From positions 1 through 5,907 of the forward strand of contig DXUR01000190.1 of NCBI GenBank assembly GCA_019417795.1: a stretch of DNA of 5,907 bases. Direction: 5' to 3'. Shown piece by piece: positions 1 through 4,438 of the stretch; position 1 is the stretch's first letter, and the number at the start of each line of letters is the position of its first letter. Made by a program: the position numbers and the translations under genes. This stretch comes from Clostridiales bacterium. GTDB lineage: Bacteria > Bacillota_A > Clostridia > Oscillospirales > Oscillospiraceae. Below the pieces are notes generated by a model. It saw only the letters and a list, made by a program, of their open reading frames with translations, did no database searches and was not told the origin of the DNA.

Positions 1-405
1 TCCGGCGAGGCTGTTGAGAAGTACGGCCTGAAGCCCATGGTCAAGCTGATCGGCTGGGGCCAGGGCGGTGTTGATCCCAAGATCATGGGCGTTGGCCCCG
101 TTGTGGCTTCCCGCGCTGCTATGGCTAAGGCTGGCGTGTCCATCGAGGACATCGACCTGGTCGAGGCTAACGAGGCTTTCGCTGCTCAGTCCATCGCTGT
201 GGCCCGCGAGCTGCACTTTGACATGAGCAAGGTCAACGTCAACGGCGGCGCCATCGCTCTGGGCCATCCCGTTGGTGCTTCCGGCGCCCGTATCATCGTC
301 ACCCTGATCCACGAGATGATGAAGCGCGAGGACGCCAAGAAGGGTCTGGCCACCCTCTGCATCGGCGGCGGCATGGGTACCGCTGTCGTGGTGGAGAAGG
401 TCTAA
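1..405 (+). CDS. thlA: Acetyl-CoA C-acetyltransferase (thiolase), C-terminal part; 5' end outside window
   Basis: This enzyme condenses two acetyl-CoA to acetoacetyl-CoA in the cytoplasm, the first step of clostridial butyrate formation; the reaction is reversible. The reading frame is open from base 1, so 134 C-terminal residues of a roughly 390-residue family are present. Visible family motifs, numbered from the window edge, are NEAF at 57-60, [16 protein letters not shown] at 82-97 with the catalytic His 89, and CIGGGMGTA at 120-128 with the second catalytic Cys 120. The acyl-accepting Cys lies in the missing N-terminal part. Codon use is narrow (mostly GCT for Ala, AAG, CTG, GGC, ATC), unlike the GCC/GCG-rich genes downstream, which suggests very high expression. 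A strong terminator follows 20 bases after the stop. The name thlA follows clostridial usage; a substrate other than acetyl-CoA cannot be excluded from this fragment. Confidence 0.95.
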   Translation, partial: SGEAVEKYGLKPMVKLIGWGQGGVDPKIMGVGPVVASRAAMAKAGVSIEDIDLVEANEAFAAQSIAVARELHFDMSKVNVNGGAIALGHPVGASGARIIVTLIHEMMKREDAKKGLATLCIGGGMGTAVVVEKV

Positions 406-425
406 GCTACATTCTGTATCCCCAA

Positions 426-457
426 CCGGGGCCGCTTTGCGCGGCCCCGGTTTTTTT
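426..457 (+). terminator. Rho-independent terminator of the thiolase gene
   Basis: A perfect 10-bp GC-rich stem (CCGGGGCCGC, 426-435, with GCGGCCCCGG, 441-450) closes a 5-base loop and is followed by seven T (451-457). It insulates the highly expressed thiolase transcript from perR, whose promoter starts 22 bases further on. Confidence 0.96.
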
Positions 458-479
458 GCGCTGCTCCGCCTCCTTTCTC

Positions 480-508
480 TTGCATGATCTCCATTCCTTT
501 GCTATAAT
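480..508 (+). promoter_or_regulatory. Sigma-A-type promoter of the perR-like gene, with a possible operator
   Basis: TTGCAT (480-485) and a perfect TATAAT (503-508) are separated by 17 bases, giving a leader of about 30 bases. Two weak inverted repeats overlap or abut the -10: ATTCC (493-497) with GGAAT (511-515), and TAAT (505-508) with ATTA (517-520). The AT-rich stretch 503-520 resembles a degraded Fur/Per box, but its right half does not fit the B. subtilis Per box TTATAAT-N-ATTATAA. Autoregulation is therefore only an inference; the promoter itself is convincing. Confidence 0.8.
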
Positions 509-542
509 TAGGAATCATTACTACAAAGAAAGGTGCGTGAGC

Positions 543-944
543 ATGAAGCAGCAGCGCAACACCCGTCAGCGGCAGCTGGTGCTGGACGTGGTCCGGGGCC
601 GCCGGGACCATCCCACTGCGGAGCAGATCTACCAGAGCGTCCGGGAGCAGGATGCCCATGTCAGCCGCGGGACCGTCTATCGAAACCTGAACCTGCTCTG
701 CGACAACCGGGAGATCTATCGGGTAGTCATGTCCAGCAGTGACCGATTTGACCTCCGGACCGATCCTCACTATCATATACACTGTCTGGTCTGTGACAGT
801 GTGGTGGATGTTCCCTACACCTATGACTGCGCCTATGACAAAACGCTGGAGCAGGAAACCGGCTACCGCGTCCTGTGTCATCACATGGTGGTAGAGGGCG
901 TTTGCCCTGACTGCCAACGTTCCGAAACGGGCTCTGTGCAATAA
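543..944 (+). CDS. perR: Fur-family transcriptional repressor, PerR-like peroxide sensor
   Basis: This 133-residue dimeric DNA-binding metalloregulator most likely represses peroxide-defence genes until metal-catalysed His oxidation releases it. The N-terminal winged helix includes HPTAEQIYQSV (23-33) and the recognition-helix signature VSRGTVYRNLNLL (40-52). All five regulatory-metal ligands of B. subtilis PerR have counterparts: His23, Asp70 (in RFD), His76 and His78 (HYH) and Asp89 (VVD). Asp at the 70 position favours PerR over Fur, which usually has Glu there. The structural zinc site is complete (Cys81, Cys84, Cys121, Cys124). The N-terminus is about 14 residues shorter than in B. subtilis PerR. 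The ATG at 543 is chosen because AAAGAAAGG (525-533) lies nine bases upstream; an in-frame ATG at 456 would start before the promoter. The gene is a single transcription unit with its own promoter and terminator. The family is certain; the PerR subtype rests on ligand alignment. Confidence 0.92.
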   Translation: MKQQRNTRQRQLVLDVVRGRRDHPTAEQIYQSVREQDAHVSRGTVYRNLNLLCDNREIYRVVMSSSDRFDLRTDPHYHIHCLVCDSVVDVPYTYDCAYDKTLEQETGYRVLCHHMVVEGVCPDCQRSETGSVQ

Positions 945-967
945 TTTCTCTACTCGCTAAAATCCAA

Positions 968-1001
968 CGGGTCACGGAGTACTTTCCGTGACCCGCTTTT
1001 T
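968..1001 (+). terminator. Rho-independent terminator of perR
   Basis: A perfect 11-bp stem (CGGGTCACGGA, 968-978, with TCCGTGACCCG, 985-995) and a 6-base loop are followed by C and five T (997-1001). Flanking CCAACG (964-969) and CGTTGG (1002-1007) could also pair around it. It lies 23 bases after the perR stop. Confidence 0.93.
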
Positions 1002-1049
1002 CGTTGGACGCCGCTATTCGGGATACAGGCCAGTTCGCTGGCAGTGCAT

Positions 1050-1075
1050 AAAAAAGAGCCGCCCCAAGGGGCGGC
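1050..1075 (-). terminator. Rho-independent terminator reading leftward, no gene assigned
   Basis: GCCGCCCC (1058-1065) and GGGGCGGC (1068-1075) form an 8-bp GC-only inverted repeat. Six A at 1050-1055 give a T6 tract on the minus strand just after the stem, whereas the plus-strand side has no T tract. It therefore works only for leftward transcription. The next minus-strand gene to the right is gap, which is more than 1 kb away behind hpf and other hairpins, so this terminator is an orphan. Confidence 0.75.
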
Positions 1076-1230
1076 CCAAACGGGTGGGATATTGGAAAGC
1101 TTCCTCGATTATGGTAGCACGAACTGGCTCTATTGTAAATGGGAGCTTTTGTCGAATGCTGTCCCCTTTCGGCGCTTTAAAATTTTTTGTGAATTTTATA
1201 CATTTGCATCTGGTAAAACGCAGAGGAATG

Positions 1231-1239
1231 TGATATGAT
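1231..1239 (+). promoter_or_regulatory. Extended -10 promoter of hpf
   Basis: TGA-TATGAT (1231-1239) is a TGn-extended -10 element with one mismatch to TATAAT. The -35 region 17 bases upstream (TGGTAA, 1211-1216) is poor, as often seen with extended -10 promoters. Transcription would start near 1246, so the 6-bp hairpin AGAGGG (1250-1255) with CCCTCT (1262-1267) would lie at the very 5' end of the mRNA, just ahead of the ribosome site. No stress-sigma consensus was recognised. Confidence 0.6.
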
Positions 1240-1288
1240 TTGACCATAGAGAGGGCCCCATCCCTCTTCCACGAAAGGAGCGAGCATT

Positions 1289-1834
1289 ATGAAGTATACT
1301 TACGCATGCAAGAAAGTTCCCCTGAATGACTCCATTAAGGATTACGCTGAAAAGCGCGTGGAAAAGCTGGAAAAGTATTTCCACCGGGACGATGCGTCCG
1401 CCTTCGTGACATTTACTGTGGAAAAAGACAAGCTGTGCACCGTGGAGATCACCATCCGGGATGGTTCCACTCTCCTCCGGGCGCAGACCACAGAACCGGA
1501 TGGGGATATGCGCGGTGCCATTGACGCCGCCGTCAGCTATATTGAGCGGCAGATTCTGAAAAACAAGACCCGGCTGGCCAAGCGCCTGCGGTCCGATGCC
1601 TTCCCCGCCGTTCCCATGGATGACTTCTCCGTGGCGGAGGAATCGGAGTTCCACATCGTCCGGACCAAGCGCTTCTCCGTGAAGCCCATGAGCCCAGAGG
1701 AAGCTATTTTGCAGATGAACCTGCTGGATCACGATTTCTATGTGTTCCGCAACAGCGATGATGACAGTATCTCCATTGTCTACCACCGCAAGAACGGCGG
1801 CTACGGTCTGATCGTCACCGACGAGGAAGAATAA
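1289..1834 (+). CDS. hpf: Long-form ribosome hibernation promoting factor HPF
   Basis: HPF binds the 30S decoding channel in resting or stressed cells and dimerises 70S ribosomes into inactive 100S particles. The 181-residue length and two-domain layout match the long form typical of Firmicutes. Residues 1 to about 98 are the RaiA/YfiA-like beta-alpha domain, with a basic helix around 82-101. A Pro/Asp/Glu-rich linker spans about 103-121. The C-terminal dimerisation domain spans 122-178, with the family signature RTKRFSVKPMSPEEA (125-139) followed by LLDHDFYVFRN. AAAGGAG (1274-1280) lies eight bases before the ATG and fixes the start. The gene is a single unit: extended -10 promoter upstream, hairpin downstream. 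It converges on gap. Confidence 0.97.
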   Translation: MKYTYACKKVPLNDSIKDYAEKRVEKLEKYFHRDDASAFVTFTVEKDKLCTVEITIRDGSTLLRAQTTEPDGDMRGAIDAAVSYIERQILKNKTRLAKRLRSDAFPAVPMDDFSVAEESEFHIVRTKRFSVKPMSPEEAILQMNLLDHDFYVFRNSDDDSISIVYHRKNGGYGLIVTDEEE

Positions 1835-1839
1835 AATAC

Positions 1840-1866
1840 AAACAGGGCGCCTCTGGCGCCCTGTTT
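1840..1866 (+). terminator. Terminator-like hairpin after hpf, short T tract
   Basis: A perfect 12-bp stem, AAACAGGGCGCC (1840-1851) with GGCGCCCTGTTT (1855-1866), closes a 3-base loop five bases after the hpf stop. Only three T at the end of the stem follow before CAGCG, so termination may be leaky. The structured repeat starts at the next base. Confidence 0.75.
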
Positions 1867-1993
1867 CAGCGTGCCGAAAAAGTCTTTTCGCCCCGCTGAA
1901 CAAGTTTTCAGAACTTTTATAAAGTTCTGAAAACTTAGGATTTCAAATGCGCAGAACACTCTTCTTGGGTTTCCTGCACACACTCTTCCTCAC
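1867..1993 (+). repeat. Structured dispersed repeat, copy A
   Basis: This 127-bp segment aligns without gaps to 5781-5907 with 107 identical positions. Three foldable units are conserved. H1: CAGCG (1867-1871) pairs with CGCTG (1894-1898), enclosing CGAAAA (1875-1880) with TTTTCG (1885-1890). H2: a long perfect palindrome at 1902-1936. H3: 1949-1955 with 1973-1979, enclosing a short inner stem. The differences in H1 fall in its loop and internal bulge, not in its paired arms. The plus strand is assigned because both copies follow plus-strand genes; H3 alone pairs somewhat better on the minus strand. The element lies between two terminator hairpins with the same arm sequence. I do not recognise it as a named family. 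No transposase or clear terminal repeat is present. Confidence 0.9.
1902..1936. repeat. Perfect 16-bp-arm palindrome inside repeat copy A
   Basis: AAGTTTTCAGAACTTT (1902-1917) is the exact reverse complement of AAAGTTCTGAAAACTT (1921-1936), leaving a 3-base centre TAT. In copy B the core arms (5818-5828 with 5838-5848, 11 bp) are conserved and the centre reads ATA. The three central bases are thus the reverse complement of those in copy A. Confidence 0.9.
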
Positions 1994-2030
1994 CGTTGCG
2001 GAATGTTTACCATCCTGCCAACAGCCTCAG

Positions 2031-2058
2031 ACAGGGCGCCAAAAGGCGCCCTGTTTTT
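2031..2058 (+). terminator. Second rho-independent terminator between hpf and gap
   Basis: ACAGGGCGCC (2031-2040) and GGCGCCCTGT (2045-2054) form a perfect 10-bp stem with an AAAA loop, ending in five T (2054-2058). The arms repeat those of the hairpin right after hpf (1842-1864) base for base. It would catch hpf read-through. On the minus strand it follows gap by about 75 bases but has no T tract there, so it is at best a weak gap terminator. I see no other gap terminator in 2059-2133. Confidence 0.85.
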
Positions 2059-2133
2059 CATGTTTACAAGATGACTGTGAGCCGTTTTGAAACACAGCGG
2101 ACACGGAATTCAGTCCCGCTTCATAGAATAACC

Positions 2134-3156
2134 TTACTGGTGGTCCACCTCGTACATGTGGGCCATGAGGTCCAGTAGCTTGCTGGTGTAGCCCCATTCG
2201 TTATCATACCATGCAATGAGCTTCACGAAATCGTCATCCAGCATGATACCGGCAGTCTCGTCAAAGATGCAGGTCTCGGAAAAGCCCGTCAGGTCGGAGG
2301 AGACCACCTGATCCGTGGTGCAGGTGATGATGCCTTTCATGCTGTTCTTGGCTGCGTTCCGCATGGCCACGCACACATCGTGATAGCTGGCGGGATGGAT
2401 GAGCCGGGCGGTGAGGTCCACCACAGACACATCGTTGGTGGGTACACGGAAGCTCATGCCGGTCATTTTGCCTTTCAGTTCCGGGATCACCTGACCAACA
2501 GCCTTGGCAGCACCGGTGCTGGAGGGGATAATGTTGCCCAGAACGCTGCGGCCCGTCCGCCAGTCCCGGCCTGCACGGGAGTCCACAGCCTTTTGCTTGG
2601 CGGTAGCGGAGTGGATGGTGGACATAAGGGCCTGCCGGATACCGAAGGTATCATTGATGACCTTGGTCATGGGGGCCAGGCAGTTGGTGGTGCAGGAGGC
2701 GTTGGACACCACGTTCATATCCGGGGTGTACTTCAGATGGTTGACGCCCATGACGAAGGTGGGCATGATGTCATCCTTGGAAGGGGCTGAGATGATGACC
2801 TTTTTCGCGCCGTTTTGCAGATGGGCGCTGGCCTTTTCCACGGTGTTGAACACGCCGGTGGATTCGATGATATACTCCGCGCCGCAGTCATCCCAGGGGA
2901 TCTGGGAAGCATCACTCTCGCTGTAGACCCGGATCTTCTTGCCGTTGATGATGAGGTGCCGGTCATCGTGCTCCACCGTATCCCGGAAAGTCCGGAACAC
3001 GGAGTCATATTTCACCTGATAGACCATGTAATCCAGATCCGCATTCCGCAGGTTGATGCCGCAGATCTGATAACTGCTGCTGCCACGCTCCACCATGATC
3101 CGCAGAGCTACGCGGCCAATGCGGCCGAAGCCGTTAATGCCTACCTTGATCGCCAT
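2134..3156 (-). CDS. gap: Glyceraldehyde-3-phosphate dehydrogenase, type I
   Basis: This enzyme oxidises glyceraldehyde-3-phosphate with NAD(P)+ and phosphate to 1,3-bisphosphoglycerate in central glycolysis; it is a cytoplasmic homotetramer. The 340 residues match the usual length. The Rossmann motif GINGFGRIGR is at 6-15. SNASCTTNC (151-159) holds catalytic Cys155, and His182 (in STIHS) is the general base. NIIPSSTGAAKAVG, SFRVPTNDVSVVDLTARL and WYDNEWGY follow in the catalytic domain. The DWRTGR loop resembles the E. coli/eukaryote GapA group rather than B. subtilis GapA. Oddly, the end of beta-strand 2 reads GINLRNAD (33-40), where NAD-specific enzymes usually have Asn-Asp, so the Asp that binds the adenosine ribose is missing. 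The start at 3156 is set by AGGAGGG (3165-3171) eight bases upstream; a longer frame to 3291 would cross the promoter. It is convergent with hpf and divergent from the kinase-like gene. Confidence 0.97.
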   Translation of the reverse strand: MAIKVGINGFGRIGRVALRIMVERGSSSYQICGINLRNADLDYMVYQVKYDSVFRTFRDTVEHDDRHLIINGKKIRVYSESDASQIPWDDCGAEYIIESTGVFNTVEKASAHLQNGAKKVIISAPSKDDIMPTFVMGVNHLKYTPDMNVVSNASCTTNCLAPMTKVINDTFGIRQALMSTIHSATAKQKAVDSRAGRDWRTGRSVLGNIIPSSTGAAKAVGQVIPELKGKMTGMSFRVPTNDVSVVDLTARLIHPASYHDVCVAMRNAAKNSMKGIITCTTDQVVSSDLTGFSETCIFDETAGIMLDDDFVKLIAWYDNEWGYTSKLLDLMAHMYEVDHQ

Positions 3157-3199
3157 AAACAGATCCCTCCTGCCCTTTGGGCGTTGATTTGTTGCTTTC

Positions 3200-3205
3200 A
3201 TTATA
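3200..3205 (-). promoter_or_regulatory. -10 element of the gap promoter
   Basis: The minus strand carries a perfect TATAAT here, about 44 bases upstream of the gap start codon. The expected -35 position is weak (TTTCGC or TTCGCC, 16-17 bases upstream), so an activator or upstream sequence may contribute. The 12-bp tandem repeat lies about 80-105 bases upstream of this -10. Confidence 0.65.
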
Positions 3206-3286
3206 GGCGCGTTTTCTAAAAGGCGAAATGGACGATCTGTAAAATTAAATCTGCCTTTTCCAACGGCTCTTAGCCCCTTTGCATAG

Positions 3287-3310
3287 CACATCGTTTACCA
3301 CATCGTTTAC
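3287..3310. repeat. Perfect 12-bp tandem direct repeat in the divergent promoter region
   Basis: CACATCGTTTAC occurs twice with no spacing (3287-3298 and 3299-3310). It lies between the gap promoter on the left and the kinase-like gene's promoter, whose -35 begins 40 bases to the right. Its place and roughly one-helical-turn period make it a plausible regulator-binding site, but no regulator is identified. Confidence 0.85.
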
Positions 3311-3350
3311 TTGTGAAAAGTTAAATTATTTTAAATTTCCGACAAAATTC

Positions 3351-3379
3351 TTGTTTTCTTCCTAAATTTTTGATATGCT
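3351..3379 (+). promoter_or_regulatory. Candidate promoter of the histidine-kinase-like gene
   Basis: TTGTTT (3351-3356) and TATGCT (3374-3379) are 17 bases apart, and a TGn extension (3371-3373) precedes the -10. The resulting leader would be about 90 bases. A second TATGAT at 3438-3443, closer to the gene, has no fitting -35. Confidence 0.5.
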
Positions 3380-3477
3380 GATTGATACCATCCCGCATTG
3401 GGAAATGTTTTCCTGGTGTAATTTTCACTCTGCGGCTTATGATAGTTTTGATGCAAAACAGAAAGTGAGGCACTGTT

Positions 3478-4284
3478 ATGGAGCAGCACGGGACCGAGGC
3501 AGCTCTGCTGCCGAACATTGCCAACCAGATGCGCAGCCTGCTCAGCAATCTGTACCTGGCGGCTTCTCAGGTCATTCCTCCGGAGCAGCGGGAGCAGGAC
3601 CCAGCCTTGGACGCCAAGGCCGCCATTTTGGAGCAAAGTTTTTTCCGGCTGCTGCGGCTGGTCAACAGTATGTCCGCCGCAGAGTATCTGTCAGACAGCC
3701 AAACGCTGTCTCTGCGGGACGCCGATCTGGTAAAGCTGGTCTCTGAGGTCTGCGAGTCCTCTGCGGATCTGGCAGAACAGTTGGGTATTCAGTTGAAATT
3801 TGTCTGCGCCATGGATCGGCGGGTCTGCGCCATTCATCCTGCCGCCGTGGAGCAGATGCTTTATCACCTGCTTTCCAACGCGCTGAAATTTACGCCTGCC
3901 GGCGGCACCGTCACGGTGGAACTGAAAAAAAGCGGTGAAACTTTGCGGCTGACCGTCAGTGACACCGGCTGCGGCATCCCGCCGGAGCGGATGGCCCATC
4001 TGTTCGACGGCTGTTTCCAGCCGGGCCATCCCGCTCCTGCGCCCTATGGCTTGGGTCTGGGCCTTCCTCTGTGCCGGGCCATCGCGGAAAAGCACGGTGG
4101 GAGCATCACCGTGGAGTCCGCCCCCGGCAAGGGCAGCCGCTTTATGGTCACTCTGCCGGACCGGCAGTTGGGCAGCCAGCTTTCCGACATCCCCTCCGTC
4201 TACAATGGCGGCTTCAGCCGTCCGCTGCTGGGACTGGCGGATGCGCTTCCCTCCGATGCGTTTGCCGTGCGGAATCTGGAATAA
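3478..4284 (+). CDS. Soluble histidine-kinase-like ATPase with Asn at the phospho-acceptor position
   Basis: This 268-residue protein has the C-terminal half of a sensor kinase without any membrane or sensor segment, so it should be cytoplasmic. Residues about 10-75 look like a dimerisation helix pair. ANQMRSLL (15-22) aligns with the family H-box SHELRTPL, placing Asn16 where the phosphorylated His should be. Residues about 80-228 are a complete HATPase_c domain: N-box MLYHLLSNALKF (127-138, Asn134), G1 box DTGCGI (162-167), F-box region at 175-180, and G2 box GLGLGL (191-196). The Gly-rich ATP lid and HGGSITVESAPGKGS are intact, so ATP binding seems preserved. A 40-residue tail (229-268) with NGGFSRPLLGLADALPSDAF has no domain I recognise. 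GTGAGG (3465-3470) lies seven bases before the ATG. No response regulator is nearby. The partner and signal are unknown; an anti-sigma-like or scaffold role is possible. Confidence 0.85.
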   Translation: MEQHGTEAALLPNIANQMRSLLSNLYLAASQVIPPEQREQDPALDAKAAILEQSFFRLLRLVNSMSAAEYLSDSQTLSLRDADLVKLVSEVCESSADLAEQLGIQLKFVCAMDRRVCAIHPAAVEQMLYHLLSNALKFTPAGGTVTVELKKSGETLRLTVSDTGCGIPPERMAHLFDGCFQPGHPAPAPYGLGLGLPLCRAIAEKHGGSITVESAPGKGSRFMVTLPDRQLGSQLSDIPSVYNGGFSRPLLGLADALPSDAFAVRNLE

Positions 4285-4321
4285 TAGGCGAACGAAAATC
4301 TTACCGTTTTATCGTAACCTC

Positions 4322-4352
4322 AGAAAAGCGGCGCAAAGCCGCTTTTCTTTTT
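4322..4352 (+). terminator. Rho-independent terminator of the kinase-like gene
   Basis: AGAAAAGCGGC (4322-4332) and GCCGCTTTTCT (4338-4348) form a perfect 11-bp stem with a 5-base loop and a T5 end (4348-4352). It lies 37 bases after the stop codon. It separates this gene from mnmA. Confidence 0.93.
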
Positions 4353-4378
4353 CTACACGATAGCTCTTTTAATACCAT

Positions 4379-4406
4379 TTGGCATATCTATTCGACATAA
4401 TACGAT
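4379..4406 (+). promoter_or_regulatory. Candidate promoter of mnmA
   Basis: TTGGCA (4379-4384, one mismatch to TTGACA) and TACGAT (4401-4406) are 16 bases apart. An alternative -10, CATAAT (4396-4401), fits TATAAT better but lacks a -35 at the right distance. The region sits between the upstream terminator and the strong mnmA ribosome site TAGGAGG (4427-4433). Confidence 0.5.
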
Positions 4407-4438
4407 CTGGAATGTGCATTGACGCATAGGAGGCTTCT

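Larger units (their letters stand above)
945..1288. other. Intergenic region between perR and hpf
   Basis: These 344 bases hold no convincing protein gene. In order they contain the perR terminator (968-1001), a small GCCAG-TTCG-CTGGC hairpin (1029-1042), a minus-strand terminator (1050-1075), an AT-rich stretch (about 1178-1205), and the hpf promoter and leader. Open frames on both strands run straight through the terminator stems and match no family I recognise. The stretch 1076-1200 is the only unexplained part; it could be the body of a minus-strand small RNA ending at the orphan terminator. Confidence 0.6.
3157..3477. other. Divergent promoter region between gap and the kinase-like gene
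   Basis: These 321 bases are much more AT-rich than the flanking genes. They hold the gap ribosome site (3165-3171), the gap -10 (3200-3205), a 12-bp perfect tandem repeat (3287-3310), an AT-rich block (about 3312-3345), a rightward promoter (3351-3379) and a small GGAAA/TTTCC hairpin (3401-3413) in the leader of the rightward gene. No protein or RNA gene is recognisable. Confidence 0.7.

Noticed and set aside
456..542. Upstream in-frame ATG extending perR by 29 residues
   Set aside because: The ATG at 456 lies before the -35 and inside the tail of the terminator; the ATG at 543 has a well-spaced ribosome site and matches the family's N-terminus.
402..941. Long minus-strand open frame opposite perR
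   Set aside because: It is a complement shadow of a clearly real Fur-family gene, runs through the thiolase terminator and shows no family motif.
1014..1247. Minus-strand 77-codon frame between perR and hpf
   Set aside because: It reads straight through the orphan terminator stem and T tract, with no recognisable domain and no ribosome site.
1076..1288. Riboswitch or T-box leader ahead of hpf
   Set aside because: No known aptamer motif or T-box sequence is visible, and the extended -10 promoter leaves only a leader of about 45 bases.
1867..1993. Insertion sequence or CRISPR-like interpretation of the repeat
   Set aside because: There is no transposase, no clear terminal inverted repeat with target duplication, and no regularly spaced short repeats with unique spacers; the two copies are nearly 4 kb apart.
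2380..2926. Plus-strand open frames opposite gap
   Set aside because: They are complement shadows of an intact, highly conserved GAPDH gene in GC-rich sequence.
3157..3291. N-terminal extension of gap by 45 residues
   Set aside because: It would cross the gap ribosome site and its TATAAT -10, and the extension does not resemble any GAPDH N-terminus.
3311..3326. Possible Rex redox-repressor site (TTGTGAAAAGTTAAAT)
   Set aside because: The left half fits TTGTGAA but the right half does not give TTCACAA, so the palindrome fails.
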